Source: Branchipolynoe longqiensis | Lineage: Eukaryota; Annelida; Polychaeta; Phyllodocida; Polynoidae | Direction: 5' to 3' | Length of the DNA stretch: 64,000 nucleotides | Assembly (NCBI GenBank): GCA_030323885.1 | Contig: CM059194.1 | Span: 620,001 to 684,000, forward strand | Part shown: piece after piece, positions 49,001 through 57,430 of the stretch | Position numbering within the stretch: position 1 is the first letter of the stretch | How the letters are laid out: each line of letters begins with the position of its first letter | Made by a program: the position numbers and the translations under genes | The notes under the pieces: model-generated | Database searches by the model: none | Seen by the model: the letters and a program-made list of their open reading frames with translations, nothing else | Told to the model about the DNA's origin: nothing

Positions 49001-52000
49001 GACAGTGCGCACTCATGGCGACTTTATAGTGCTGCCCCACTAGGGAACCAGGTCGAGAGCACCATGAACTGATATCCCACTCAGTCACATCATCGTGACA
49101 CTGAGCCAACCAGTCCTTGCCCTATCCTAATAATGCCAAGTGCCAGGCTAGGAAGCGACAAGTATCACTTTTTAAGCCATTGGTTTGACTCAACCAGGAT
49201 TCGAACCCACAAACTCATGGGGTCGGATCTCCCGATCTGCCAAAACAGGAGACAGACGTCTACTGATTCGGCCACCCCTGGTGTTCATCTGTAGTAGTAG
49301 TGGTGCCAAGGTGGAGGTACTGAGAATCCTTCAAGTTGGTCAATGCGGGCATGGAACCCGAGTGGCGGCAACTCCGAGCTTACTAGGGGGGCGTGACAGC
49401 ATGCCGCCACCCCCCAGAAACAAATGTTCTCTTTTCTTTTTCTAAATGGGCATTTTCAAGGGGTTATATGCAGATATTTTAGCATATGTATAACATGACA
49501 TATACTTGCATTTAATCAAAAGTACAGAAATTCATACAAAAGTACAGAAATTCATACAAAATACAGAAATTCATACAAAAGTACAGAAATTCATACAAAA
49601 TACAGAAATTCATACAAAAGTACAGAAATGTATACAAAAGTACAGAAATTCATACAAAAGTACAGAAATTCATGGGATTTTGGAGTCGATCCGCGATTTG
49701 AGAGGTGACTAATCACTACCTTTAATTTCAGTGACTCTTGCAGGAATTTTGTGAGAGTTGGCAACACTGCACATCCATCACCTACTGTGTCTGACGGCTA
49801 CCTGACCAGTAGGCAGATGGAGCTTCATCTCCCTGAGCACCAGTAGCCTAGCGGCCAGAGCCTGAACTAATCTATACATAGACACACCATTCAGTACCAG
49901 TACCTAGCCGGTATGGCACCATTCAGTACCAGTACATAGTCGCTATGGCACCATTCAGTACCAGTACCTAGACGGTATGGCACCATTCAGTACCAGTACC
50001 TAGTCGGTATGGTACCATTCAGTACCAGTACCTAGCCGGTATGGCACCATTCAGTACCAGTACCTAGCCGGTATGGCACCATTCAGTACCAGTACCTAGT
50101 CGGTATGGCACCATTCAGTACCAGTACCTAGCCGGTATAGCACAATTCAGTACCAGCACCTAGCCGGTATGGCACCATTCAGTACCAGTACCTAGTCGGT
50201 ATGGCACCATTCAGTACCAGTACCTAGCCGGTATGGCACCATTCAGTACCAGTACCTAGCCGGTATGGCACCATTCAGTACCAGCACCTAGCCGGTATGG
50301 CACCATTCAGTACCAGTACCTAGTCGGTATGACACCATTCAGTACCAATACCTAGCCGGTATAGCACAATGGACAGGCTTGAATTATTCACAGTCTATCA
50401 GAACAGCACAACATCGGGACAAGTGGAGAACCATTGCATCCAACCCTCGACTAGAGGATGGAACTATTGATTGATTGATAGCACAATTCAGTACCAGCAC
50501 CTAGCCGGTATGGCACCATTCAGTACCAGTACCAGTACCTAGTCGGTATGGCACCATTCAGTACCAGTACCTAGCCGGTATAGCACAATTCAGTACCAGC
50601 ACCTAGCCGGTATGGCACCATTCAGTACCAGTACCTAGTCGGTATGGCACCATTCAGTACCAGTACCTAGCCGGTATGGCACCATTCAGTACCAGCACCT
50701 AGCCGGTATAGCACAATTCAGTACCAGCCCCTAGCCGGTATGGCACCATTCAGTACCAGTACCTAGTCGGTATGGCACCATTCAGTACCAGTACCTAGCC
50801 GGTATGGCACCATTCAGTACCAGTACCTAGCCGGTATGGCACCATTCAGTACCAGTACCTAGCCGGTATGGCACCATTCAGTACCAGTACCTAGTCGGTA
50901 TGGCACCATTCAGTACCAGTACCTAGCCGGTATAGCACAATTCAGTACCAGCACCTAGCCGGTATGGCACCATTCAGTACCAGTACCTAGTCGGTATGGC
51001 ACCATTCAGTACCAGTACCTAGCCGGTATAGCACAATTCCATACCAGCACCTAGCCGGTATGGCACCATTCAGTACCAGTACCTAGTCGGTATGGCACCA
51101 TTCAGTACCAGTACCTAGTCGGTATGGCACCATTCAGTACCAGTACCTAGCCGGTATGGCACCATTCAGTACCAGTACCTAGTCGGTATGGCACCATTCA
51201 GTACCAGTACCTAGCCGGTATGGCACCATTCAGTACCAGTACCTAGTCGGTATGGCACCATTCAGTACCAGTACCTAGCCGGTATAGCACAATTCAGTAC
51301 CAGTACCTAGCCAGTATAGCACAATTCAGTACCAGCACCTAGCCGGTATGGCACCATTCAGTACCAGTACCTAGTCGGTATGGCACCATTCAGTACCAGT
51401 ACCTAGCCAGTATGGCACCATTCAGTACAAGCACCTAGTCGGTATAGCACAATTCAGTACCAGTACCTAGCCAGTATGGCACCATTCAGTACCAGTACCT
51501 AGCCGGTATGGCACCATTCAGTACCAGTACCTAGCCGGTATGGCACCATTCAGTACCAGTACCTAGTCGGTATGGCACCATTCAGTACAAGCACCTAGTC
51601 GGTATAGCACAATTCAGTACCAGTACCTAGCCAGTATGGCACCATTCAGTACCAGTACCTAGCCGGCATGGCACTGGTTCTGTAATCTGAAGGCATAGAC
51701 TTAAGTTCAACCCCCTGGGATGGTTTACTTTTGACCTCCATGCATATATCTGGTTACATAAACAGAACAACTATGCAGAGTTGTGTTTGGAGAGTACTTC
51801 CCTGAGTACAGTTCCCGTCCCAGCAGCCTATACCGGGCCACTTTAAACTGATTATTATTACCGGAACATCACTCGGTTCCAGAATGCATCAATTGTCGAT
51901 CGCTCAACCACATCCCTTTTGTGTTCATCAATTCTTTTTATACATTCACATTGCATGCTGCCATTTTTTTGTTTGTACATTAGTTGATTCCACTGCTCCT

Positions 52001-55000
52001 TGCCCCATCCTAGTAATGCTAAGCGCCAGGCTAGGTAGCGGCAAGTATCAATTTTTAAGTCATCTGCCAAAACGGGAGACGGACGCTCAAGTCATGCATT
52101 ATGTAATATATAACTGAGTGCAGACCTTAAAGCCTCCTTTTCGATGTGACGCCGCTTATAGCGCGTCACAAGTTACTTAAAGTTGCCTAATAAAACACAC
52201 TTACCTGTATTTCATCTTAGATATCCAACTTAGACGTTAGTGCACTTATTAAACATTTATTGTTACATAGAAGGAATACTAAGTAAAGTTACTAGAACTC
52301 ACGAACGCTGAAGTCTGTGATTTCCAGCATTTTGGTGTGCAAACCAACATTAAATTAGTGTGTTTTAACTTCAAATATCTAATAATATTCAAATAGTAAA
52401 TCTATGATTCATAATAAATATTATTTTGAACCAAGTAAACTAGATGACAACAGTGTGTGTACCAAGGCAGAAATAAAAATCCTACTTTTGTGCAACCCAA
52501 ATCTTAGTTTTCCTCCAGTACTTAAAATATGAAAAAACAAAGCTGTCAGACAATTAACAATATATATTCTGAATAAAGTAACTTATTTCATTAGCATTCC
52601 AAAGAATTTATGACATTCAAATTAAGTCTTGGACAAGAAATGTAAGCAAAATTCTGACGGATTCGTCCAAAAATAATGCAAGATTATCGAAAATCTGTCT
52701 TTATCCAACAAATACATGAACATCCGACGAAAGTCGGATAATCCGACTCTTGTACGAAAACTGGATATGGATCAAATTACTGTTTTTAAACAAAGAATTA
52801 CGGCAGAAATTCAAAGCCATGTGATGCAGCTTTAAGACGTCGGGTACCTGGGGGGAAGCGCTTCAGGGACCTGTTCACGTCCAGCACCACCTGGCTGTAG
52901 TCGCGGTGTGCATGCAGCGTCTCCTCGTCTGTCACATGACAAACACAGCTCACGTCACAGAACAGCAGCCATAGACAGGGCAGATCAAATGTGGTTTGAA
53001 ATAACTAAAATTTATTTCACACCCCAGACATTGGCTTGACGGAGTTAGTCTAAATAACATATAACCTAACTTTAGTTGGAAAGCCAGTGTAAAAGGCAGG
53101 CTCTAATAATAAATTAGCAGCGCACTATAGAAATATCCTACATGTTGGTCATTTAGCAACTGAATCAATGTGCTTTAAATGATCAATGCTGAGTCCTAAA
53201 ATAGATTGCACATCACACTTTCTTCAGCAGACTAACAAAATACCATCAAATATTGTTTAAGCTGAATAGTCCAATAACAACATGAAATTGTCAAAACCCA
53301 AACAATTATCTAGATTTAATTCTACATATCTAACTTGGATACCGGTGCACTTATTAAACATTTGTTGCCACGTAGAAGGGAATACTGTCGCAATGTTACT
53401 GCAGAAGCCTATGGTGTCAGAGTTTTGAGATGCTTGCCAAAGTTAATTTAGCATGTTTGCGCTTCAAATATCTCAAAAGTTAGCCATTTAAAATAAAAGT
53501 TACTTCAAATTAAAGTAAGGTACATAATAATCAACCTAACATATTTATCTCAGAAAATGACAGAAACTTAAAATCATCGTAATTTGCAACTTTATTTTTT
53601 TAAATGATTCAAGAGGACTACTTATAGCTAATTTTTAAAAGAGGGGGGAAAAGAGGAGCGAACTATAGAGTACCTGGCTTGGGGGCTATGTTGGACACGT
53701 CGACATCGAGAAGTTTGGGCCAGGCAAGCTGCCGGAGCTTGTTGGTGACGAGGCCGCCCCGGGAGATGGCGAGTTGGCGCAGCGTGTCCACGTCCACCGG
53801 GTCCTCCAGGGCGCGCAGGATCACCGCCTCCTTCTGCTGCCGGGTCAGTTCATCTGGCAACACACCAACACCGCCACAGTCAGCTCATCTGGCAGCACAC
53901 CAACACCACCACAGTCAGCTCATCTGGCAACACACCAACACCGCCACAGTCACCTCATCTGGCAACACACCAACACTGCCAACTCATCTGGAAACACACC
54001 AACACTGCCACAGTCAGCTCATATGGCAACACACCAACATGGCCACCTCATCTGGCAACACACCAACACCGCCAGTCAGCTCATCTGGCAACACACCAAA
54101 ACCGCCATAGTCAGCTCATCTGGCAACACACCAACATGTCCACCTCATCTGGCAACACACCAACACCGCCACAGTCAGCTCATCTGGCAACACACCAACA
54201 CCACCACAGTCACCTCATCTGGCAACACACCAACACTGCCAACTCATCTGGAAACACACCAACACAGCCACAGTCAGCTCATCTGGCAACACACCAACAC
54301 CGCCACAGTCAGCTCATCTGGCAACACACCAACACTGACACAGTCAGCTCATCTGGCAACACACCAACAGTCACCTCATCAGGCAACACACCAACACCAC
54401 CACCTCATCTGGAAACACACCAACACTGCCACAGTCAGCTCATATGGCAAAACACCAACATCGCCACCTCATCTGGCAACACACCAACACTGCCACAGTC
54501 AGCTCATCTGGCAACACACTAACACTACCACATTCAGCTCATCTGGTAACACACCAACACCACCACAGTCAGCTCATCTGGCAACATACCAACACCGTCA
54601 CAGTCACCTCATCTGGCAACACACCAACACTGCCACAGTCAGCTCATCTGGCAACACACCAACACCACCACAGTCACCTCATATGGCAACACACTAACAC
54701 TGCAACATTCAGCTCATCTGGCAACACACCAACACCGCCACAGTCACCTCATCTGGCAACACACCAACACCGCCACAGTCACCTCATCTGGCAACACACT
54801 AACACTCACATTCAGCTCATCTGGCAACACACCAACACCGTCACCTCATCTGGCAACACACCAACACTGCCACAGTCAGCTCATCTGGCAACACACCAAC
54901 ACTGCCACAGTCACCTAATCTGGCAACACACCAACACCGCCACAGTCACCTCATCTGGCAACACACTAACACCGCCACAGTCACCTCATTTGGCAACACA

Positions 55001-57084
55001 CCAACACTGCCACAGTCAGCTCATCTGGCAACACACCAACACCGCCAGTCAGCGTTTACAACACAACCAGGCAGAATCCACAATCACAAGAGACCTCTAT
55101 GGGCCTGCAACTCTGAACGGTCCTCACAGAAACGTTTGTTAAGGAGGATGTTGACATGACGATGATTAAAACCCACCCACTTTACATGGAACCACAGCGG
55201 AAAGCATGCTTCCAAAGAACAAGAACACACGCAGCTGGTACCTTGCATTCCCTGGTTAGTGACACAGGTCAACTGCCTCAACTCATCGTCAGTTTCAAAC
55301 ACAAACCATCTATGATCTATGCAAGTCCTTACCCGTTTCTGATTGCAACATTTTCTCATGAGGCGGACCAGGCTGAGTCATGACCTAGAAATAAGAAACT
55401 GCTCATAGTACAGAGAGGTGAGGTGTCTGTGGTTCTTGGTGACGTTTTGGTGTAGATACATGGCTTATGCCTGTGTTGTATAAATAATACCCTAGTCGAC
55501 ACTCAGAAGTCCCAAGGAATACTTATCCCACATTCTGTAGTATAACAAGCGTTTCAGAGCTATCGCGAGTATAAGATATTATTAAGTATTCCAGTCTCCA
55601 AAGAAAGGACTGGGTGCTGATTTCGACTGGCCACTGGTTTGTGCGCAAAAAGGCAAACCCAGCTCAGACTCAGAGGTAGGCAAACCCTAGCTCAGTGATC
55701 GCCATCTTCTGTGGGTTTTTTTTGGGGGGGGGGGGTTCTTCTTTTTTTGGGGGGGGGGCTGCACTCTCCCACTTTTTCAACTCTACGCCAATATAGAAAG
55801 ATACAGTGTGCTCTTAACAGTGACTCCATTATAGTCCATAGATTGTTTATAGTTGTTTCATACGAAGCTGTTTTTGCTCAGATTTAAACATGATCGTCAT
55901 TCACCCCTACTCTGGGCAAGGATTTGTTACTCCTTTAGCACCGTCTCCAGGACGGGTTGGTAGACAACTCTAAAGAAAGTGTCGGAAAGCTGGCTTATGG
56001 ACATACCCACATGGATTTGCACTTTAAATGTGCTAAATATATGGTTCAAATGGTTATTTATCATGGCTCGCTATCGCTGGTGTAAAGAATCTATTAAATA
56101 GATTAATAGGCTTTAAACGTGACTTGACATCTTGTTTTGTTTGTTTGCATTCTCTCCCAATTCATCAATTGCATACCAAAATTGATAAACAGTGCATGGT
56201 GAAACCAGGTTCGCCACCTAATATATACCAAAGCAGATAAAAAGAAAGCCAATAAAACCATATTTAGACATTGTGATTATCAGATTTAGACATTGTGCTT
56301 GTTGTCATTTATATATCAGCTGAGAAAAGAACTAAAAAATCCCCCAACTTTGTGAGCTCCTCAGCACTAATCAGTAAAGCTCACACATATAAAATTAATA
56401 TAATATGGTTCTTAAACATGTTATCTGTGTATATGCCAAGCGCTTTGCTTGTATATTCGCTTGTTATGAGTTATAACACTTTTGCTGACACTCTCACCTC
56501 TGCTCATGCCACTTGGCATTCACACCTTCCTTGGCTGCTCGATGCTACCCGGTAAAAATGTCTGCCCCTATAACCCTATGTACTTACTGTGAGGTAAATA
56601 GCCCATTTTTAGGATACATTATGCAGTATAACTTTGCTTCTACTTGACCTATTAAGGCCATCCATATGTCAAATTTAAGGTTGCAAAGTGCTTTTATCAG
56701 AATACATTTGTTTTGAAAGCCTATCTCAGTATCTGATATTTGAAAATTTTCTGCAAGTCTCTAACCAGGGGCTGCCAGGGTTGATGTATACAACTTACAA
56801 GTACAACAACATCATACAAGAGTCCATATATTGATATAACACATATAAACATAACGCAACTATTGGTTCTTCATCCTCAGTGGTGTAAAGGCAACATGAA
56901 TCGTGTTATAGACATTACTTTTTAAGAAGCGAGGGTAAAGCCTTTTAAAGGGCAGAAATCTCTCACCTCTGACTGGAGTGCTGGACGGGGAGACGTCCTC
57001 CACTCCTCCTTTGCCCGCAGGCCTTCGGGGGCGTGGACTATTTGGAGAAGATAAATGCCGTTTTCTAGGCTTCCCAGAACTCAT
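33826..57084 (-). CDS. TBC1D20: TBC1D20, Rab GTPase-activating protein (whole gene, nine exons)
   Basis: Exons on the - strand are 57084-56967, 53853-53674, 52928-52848, 43916-43822, 43061-42970, 37517-37416, 36944-36803, 35023-34839 and 34021-33826. They total 1,191 nt, giving 396 residues and a TAG. All junctions are GT-AG and all phases join. The family has about 400 residues (human 403 as I recall). The TBC domain starts near residue 50 (DVDTLRQLAISRGGL) and ends near 300. The arginine finger is R119 in VVLDVNRSLKRFPP and the glutamine finger Q158 in LHYYQGFHDI, so catalysis should be intact. SEVGTIFCLSWLITWYGHVL and RLYDYFISCHPLMPVYL are TBC core segments. Residues 360-384 form a C-terminal membrane segment. 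The vertebrate protein is an ER-anchored GAP for Rab1 (and Rab18). Most introns are enlarged by minisatellites. Confidence 0.95.
34200..34500. other. Intron 8 sequence with a short direct repeat
   Basis: GGTTGCCAACAGTGGAAAAT near 34157 and GGTTGCTAACATTGGAAAAT near 34335 are diverged direct copies. A C-run is at about 34507-34516. Nothing else is seen. Confidence 0.5.
34530..34745. repeat. 27-bp minisatellite, 8 copies
   Basis: The unit is TCAATCAATTCTTTACTTTG then AGCGCCC. The 9-codon frames on both strands (LNQFFTLSA; SKELIEGAQ) are repeat translations. It lies in TBC1D20 intron 8. Confidence 0.95.
34839..35023 (-). CDS. TBC1D20: TBC1D20 exon 8
   Basis: It encodes VVLYRAEAIMATECEMCYVH, then SLLSKLPSDLPFEQLALQAG and DLYIRFPPAELADEAQAISD. 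The acceptor is CTTGTTGCAG and the donor GCCAG/GTCAGT. It leaves two bases for exon 9. Confidence 0.95.
35030..35290. repeat. 72-bp array next to TBC1D20 exon 8 acceptor
   Basis: About 3.5 units carry CAGCCACAGTCCGCAACCTT, TGTACCGTTACTACAGGGAC and CTACAGGCCACATGATCGCC. CATGATCGCCTC also occurs inside exon 8 itself (34994-35005), so the unit contains exon-derived sequence. Confidence 0.9.
35340..35520. repeat. Irregular short repeat (AAGTGACAGCTGGCACC)
   Basis: About ten diverged units of 16 to 18 bp are built on AGTGACAGCTG and AGTGACAACTGG. Confidence 0.75.
35765..35990. repeat. About 70-bp direct repeat, 3 copies
   Basis: Units carry CCAGAATGTCTGTAACCGGT, ACACCAGACACCCAACCCAC and ACTGACCACCCTGTCACAGA. 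Located in TBC1D20 intron 7. Bases 35521-35764 are unique. Confidence 0.85.
36030..36775. repeat. 43-bp minisatellite, about 17 copies
   Basis: Units carry GTGACTGGTACCCGGGCCGG, CCTTACTGTGCAGCTAGGGT and GAG. The array ends in a G-run at 36765-36774, less than 30 bp from the donor of TBC1D20 exon 7. Confidence 0.95.
36803..36944 (-). CDS. TBC1D20: TBC1D20 exon 7
   Basis: It encodes SEVGTIFCLSWLITWYGHVL, then GELKNIVRLYDYFISCHPLM and PVYLGAT, a very conserved TBC core segment. The acceptor is TTGTCTGCAG and the donor CCACC/GTGAGT, in phase 0. Confidence 0.96.
37416..37517 (-). CDS. TBC1D20: TBC1D20 exon 6
   Basis: It encodes DFMDKDMERTKHILNYLYPI, then VGRSNPSLRAFLEK. The acceptor is CTGTTTACAG and the donor GAAAA/GTAGGT. 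The first 51 nt and the acceptor are repeated 23 times in the intron before it. Confidence 0.95.
37535..39325. repeat. About 77-bp array made of TBC1D20 exon 6 and its acceptor, 23 copies
   Basis: Each unit contains, on the - strand, CTGTTTACAG, then 51 nt nearly identical to the start of exon 6 (GGACTTCATGGATAAGGACA through CTCAACTACCT), then GTAATTG. Unit length varies from about 73 to 81 bp, mostly through the ACAAACAAAC linker. Substitutions in the exon-like part (CGA/CAA, GAG/GAT, CACATC/AACCTC) keep the reading frame open. One unit near 37822 lacks part of the exon start. The array fills the part of intron 5 just upstream of the true exon. Confidence 0.95.
39328..39395 (+). mobile_element. 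SINE 3'-end fragment
   Basis: ACAAGTCAGTAGCTGTTCTA, then TATTGCTAGGACATAAAAC and CAACAAACGAACAAA match the SINE tail. Bases 39396-39835 are unique sequence without recognisable features. Confidence 0.7.
39836..40637. mobile_element. ACGT-rich MITE family 3 copy
   Basis: The right end is ACGTCGTAATGTGACAGGGC. The inside is dense in ACGT and CGACGT words and in inverted copies (for example CGAAAGTTTTGTGCATGGAC against CAAAACTTTCGACG around 40450-40485). The left end is less clear, near AAGTGAGAACGTCACGTTTT. No transposase is seen. Confidence 0.6.
40692..42593. mobile_element. MITE family 2, copy split by a TG-rich array
   Basis: The left end is TTAAAGTTGCATCGTCCGAT and the right end ATCGGACCATGCAACTTTAA. 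The two halves match the intact 10443-10784 element. A 1.3-kb TG-rich array sits between them. Confidence 0.7.
41032..42290. repeat. TGTGTCTG/TGTATG-rich array with TCTGCAAAGTCAGGTCGGG islands
   Basis: Simple TG-rich words are punctuated five times by CTCTGCAAAGTCAGGTCGGG (near 41270, 41493, 41677, 42040 and, mutated, 42253), giving a higher-order spacing of roughly 190 to 360 bp. Apparent C/V-rich or H/T-rich frames are artefacts. Confidence 0.9.
42620..42803. mobile_element. pogo/Tigger-like MITE, second copy
   Basis: TACAGTAAAACCTCTCTCAC and TTTAGAGAGGTTTTACTGTA form inverted ends. The body matches the copy at 28251-28433 (CATATATCGATCGTTTTATTT). It lies in intron 5, about 170 bp behind the TBC1D20 exon 5 donor. 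Confidence 0.85.
42970..43061 (-). CDS. TBC1D20: TBC1D20 exon 5
   Basis: It encodes GFHDICVTFLLVVGEDLTFA, then LMDKLSKEHLR, closely matching the family's GYHDIVVTFLLVVGE block. The acceptor is GTGCTGCAG and the donor CTGAG/GTGAGG. It leaves two bases for exon 6. Confidence 0.95.
43140..43821. other. Intron 4 sequence of TBC1D20
   Basis: A/T-rich with AAAAAGTATAA words near 43545-43625. No gene or known element is seen. Confidence 0.4.
43822..43916 (-). CDS. TBC1D20: TBC1D20 exon 4 (glutamine finger)
   Basis: It encodes GMSEDHRMSLQDQLVDVIMR, then VLVANDDLHYYQ. The terminal YYQ is the catalytic YxQ motif. The acceptor is GACTCTCTGCAG and the donor CCAG/GTGAAT. Confidence 0.95.
43923..45960. 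repeat. 68-bp minisatellite at TBC1D20 exon 4 acceptor, about 29 copies
   Basis: Units carry CATCATCTAGTCACCAGTCA, TCATGGTAACCAGACGGCAC and ATGCACACAAACAGCGGACG. The first unit begins within 10 bp of the acceptor. Higher-order blocks recur (for example 43920-44240 against 44240-44500). Confidence 0.95.
45961..46370. other. Unique intron 3 sequence
   Basis: A/T-rich, without coding signal or recognisable element. Confidence 0.4.
46380..48870. repeat. 51-bp minisatellite, about 46 copies, with a 40-bp optional segment
   Basis: The unit has GACCTGCTAGCTTCTATTCA, CTTTGGTGTTCGTGTAAGGG and ATGGTGGGTGT. Some units carry the extra CCCTCTCGTTGAATGTACCT and TATAGTTCTGTTGATA, spaced every few units. 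As 51 is a multiple of three, a 17-residue repeat frame stays open (47144-47536), but this is deep in intron 3 of a - strand gene. Confidence 0.96.
48936..49284 (-). mobile_element. tRNA-derived SINE, full length, 11-bp target duplication
   Basis: TCATCTGTAGT flanks both sides (48925-48935 and 49285-49295). Contents and order match the copy at 27032-27370, including ACCAGGATTCGAACCCAC as B box. It is inserted in TBC1D20 intron 3. Confidence 0.92.
49503..49672. repeat. 19-bp minisatellite, 9 copies
   Basis: The unit is AAAGTACAGAAATTCATAC, with two 17-bp forms lacking AG. Bases 49673-49879 are unique. Confidence 0.92.
49880..51680. repeat. 32-bp minisatellite, about 53 copies
   Basis: The unit is ACCATTCAGTACCAGTACCT then AGCCGGTATGGC, with AGTCGG, AGCACAATTC and AGCACC variants in a recurrent order. 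A LINE end interrupts it at 50371-50477. Confidence 0.96.
50371..50477 (+). mobile_element. 5'-truncated LINE 3' end, 107 bp, 10-bp target duplication
   Basis: ATAGCACAAT occurs on both sides (50361-50370 and 50478-50487). Inside, 50391-50474 reads QSIRTAQHRDKWRTIASNPR then LEDGTID and stop, the usual C-terminus of LINE endonuclease/reverse-transcriptase proteins (A-x-x-R-x-x-W). A (TTGA)n tail follows the stop. It differs from the (ATG)n-tailed LINE at 14848. Confidence 0.85.
51940..52095 (-). mobile_element. SINE fragment
   Basis: TGCTAAGCGCCAGGCTAGGT, GCGGCAAGTATCAATTTTTA and CCAAAACGGGAGACGGACGC match the tRNA-like half with a deletion of the B-box part. Bases 51681-51939 are unique. Confidence 0.75.
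52177..52834. mobile_element. Diverged MITE family 2 copy beside TBC1D20 exon 3
   Basis: The left end is TTAAAGTTGCCTAATAAAAC and the right end GATGCAGCTTTAA. The inside shares TTAGTGCACTTATTAAACAT and TACATAGAAGGAATACTA with the family. The right end lies 13 bp from the donor of exon 3. Confidence 0.55.
52848..52928 (-). CDS. TBC1D20: TBC1D20 exon 3 (arginine finger)
   Basis: The 81 nt encode DEETLHAHRDYSQVVLDVNR then SLKRFPP. The V-x-L-D-x-x-R segment is the TBC IxxDxxR motif. The acceptor is CATGTGACAG and the donor CCCAG/GTACCC. A MITE ends about 13 bp inside the following intron. Confidence 0.93.
53257..53594. mobile_element. MITE family 2 copy in TBC1D20 intron 2
   Basis: It is in reverse order relative to 10443-10784: TTAAGCTGAATAGTCC, then TCTACATATCTAACTTGGAT, GTAGAAGGGAATACTG, GCAGAAGCCTATGGTGTCAG and the end AATTTGCAACTTTA. 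Bases 52930-53256 before it are unique. Confidence 0.75.
53674..53853 (-). CDS. TBC1D20: TBC1D20 exon 2
   Basis: It encodes KEAVILRALEDPVDVDTLRQ, then LAISRGGLVTNKLRQLAWPK and LLDVDV. This is the N-terminal TBC motif with R..W..LL. The acceptor is GTGTTGCCAG and the donor CCAG/GTACTC. The acceptor and first 12 exon bases are tandemly repeated in the intron before it. Confidence 0.95.
53854..55055. repeat. 35-bp array seeded at TBC1D20 exon 2 acceptor, about 34 copies
   Basis: The unit has TCATCTGGCAACACACCAAC, ACCGCCACAGTCAGC on the + strand. On the - strand each unit reads GTTGGTGTGTTGCCAGATGA, the same as the true acceptor and first exon bases (GTGTTGCCAG/ATGAACTGAC). The array touches the exon. 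Confidence 0.95.
55056..56966. other. Intron 1 sequence of TBC1D20
   Basis: Two G-rich runs near 55720-55760 are the only clear feature. No array, tRNA, SINE or coding exon was found. Short frames at 55156 and 56295 have no domain content. Confidence 0.5.
56967..57084 (-). CDS. TBC1D20: TBC1D20 exon 1 (start codon)
   Basis: The ATG at 57084 has G at -3 and A at +4. It opens MSSGKPRKRHLSSPN and a basic, proline/serine-rich leader of 39 residues. The donor is CAGAG/GTGAGAG. It ends after one base of a codon, which joins GAT at exon 2 exactly. The leader is not conserved with the vertebrate protein as far as I can tell, so assignment rests on phase, strand, the strong donor and position. Confidence 0.75.
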
Positions 57085-57430
57085 AGCTACGATACAGTAC
57101 TTATAAAATCCAGGAAGGTCATCGTTGAATGCTGACGTATTCGTTGAATGTACAGAACACACGTCATAGTTTCATTTTATTGACGATTTTTGACAGGTTG
57201 TCGTCGTTTTGCAGTCTTATGCTATTGTTGCATTTCCGGTATAACGAATGGTAATGTGGGTAATTGCCGCTAAGTGTAACAATGATATTGAACTAATAAT
57301 CATACATTCTTGAATTTCAAACTTGTATTAGTTGAGCTACATATTATCGCCAGTACATTATATTTATCTAACACAACTACAGTAATATTTAGTAAGGACG
57401 TGGTAACAACTACCTGTTATTATTTTAATT
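57085..57430 (-). promoter_or_regulatory. Presumed TBC1D20 upstream region
   Basis: By position, the promoter and 5' untranslated region of TBC1D20 should be here. I cannot point to a TATA box or initiator with confidence. Confidence 0.25.
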
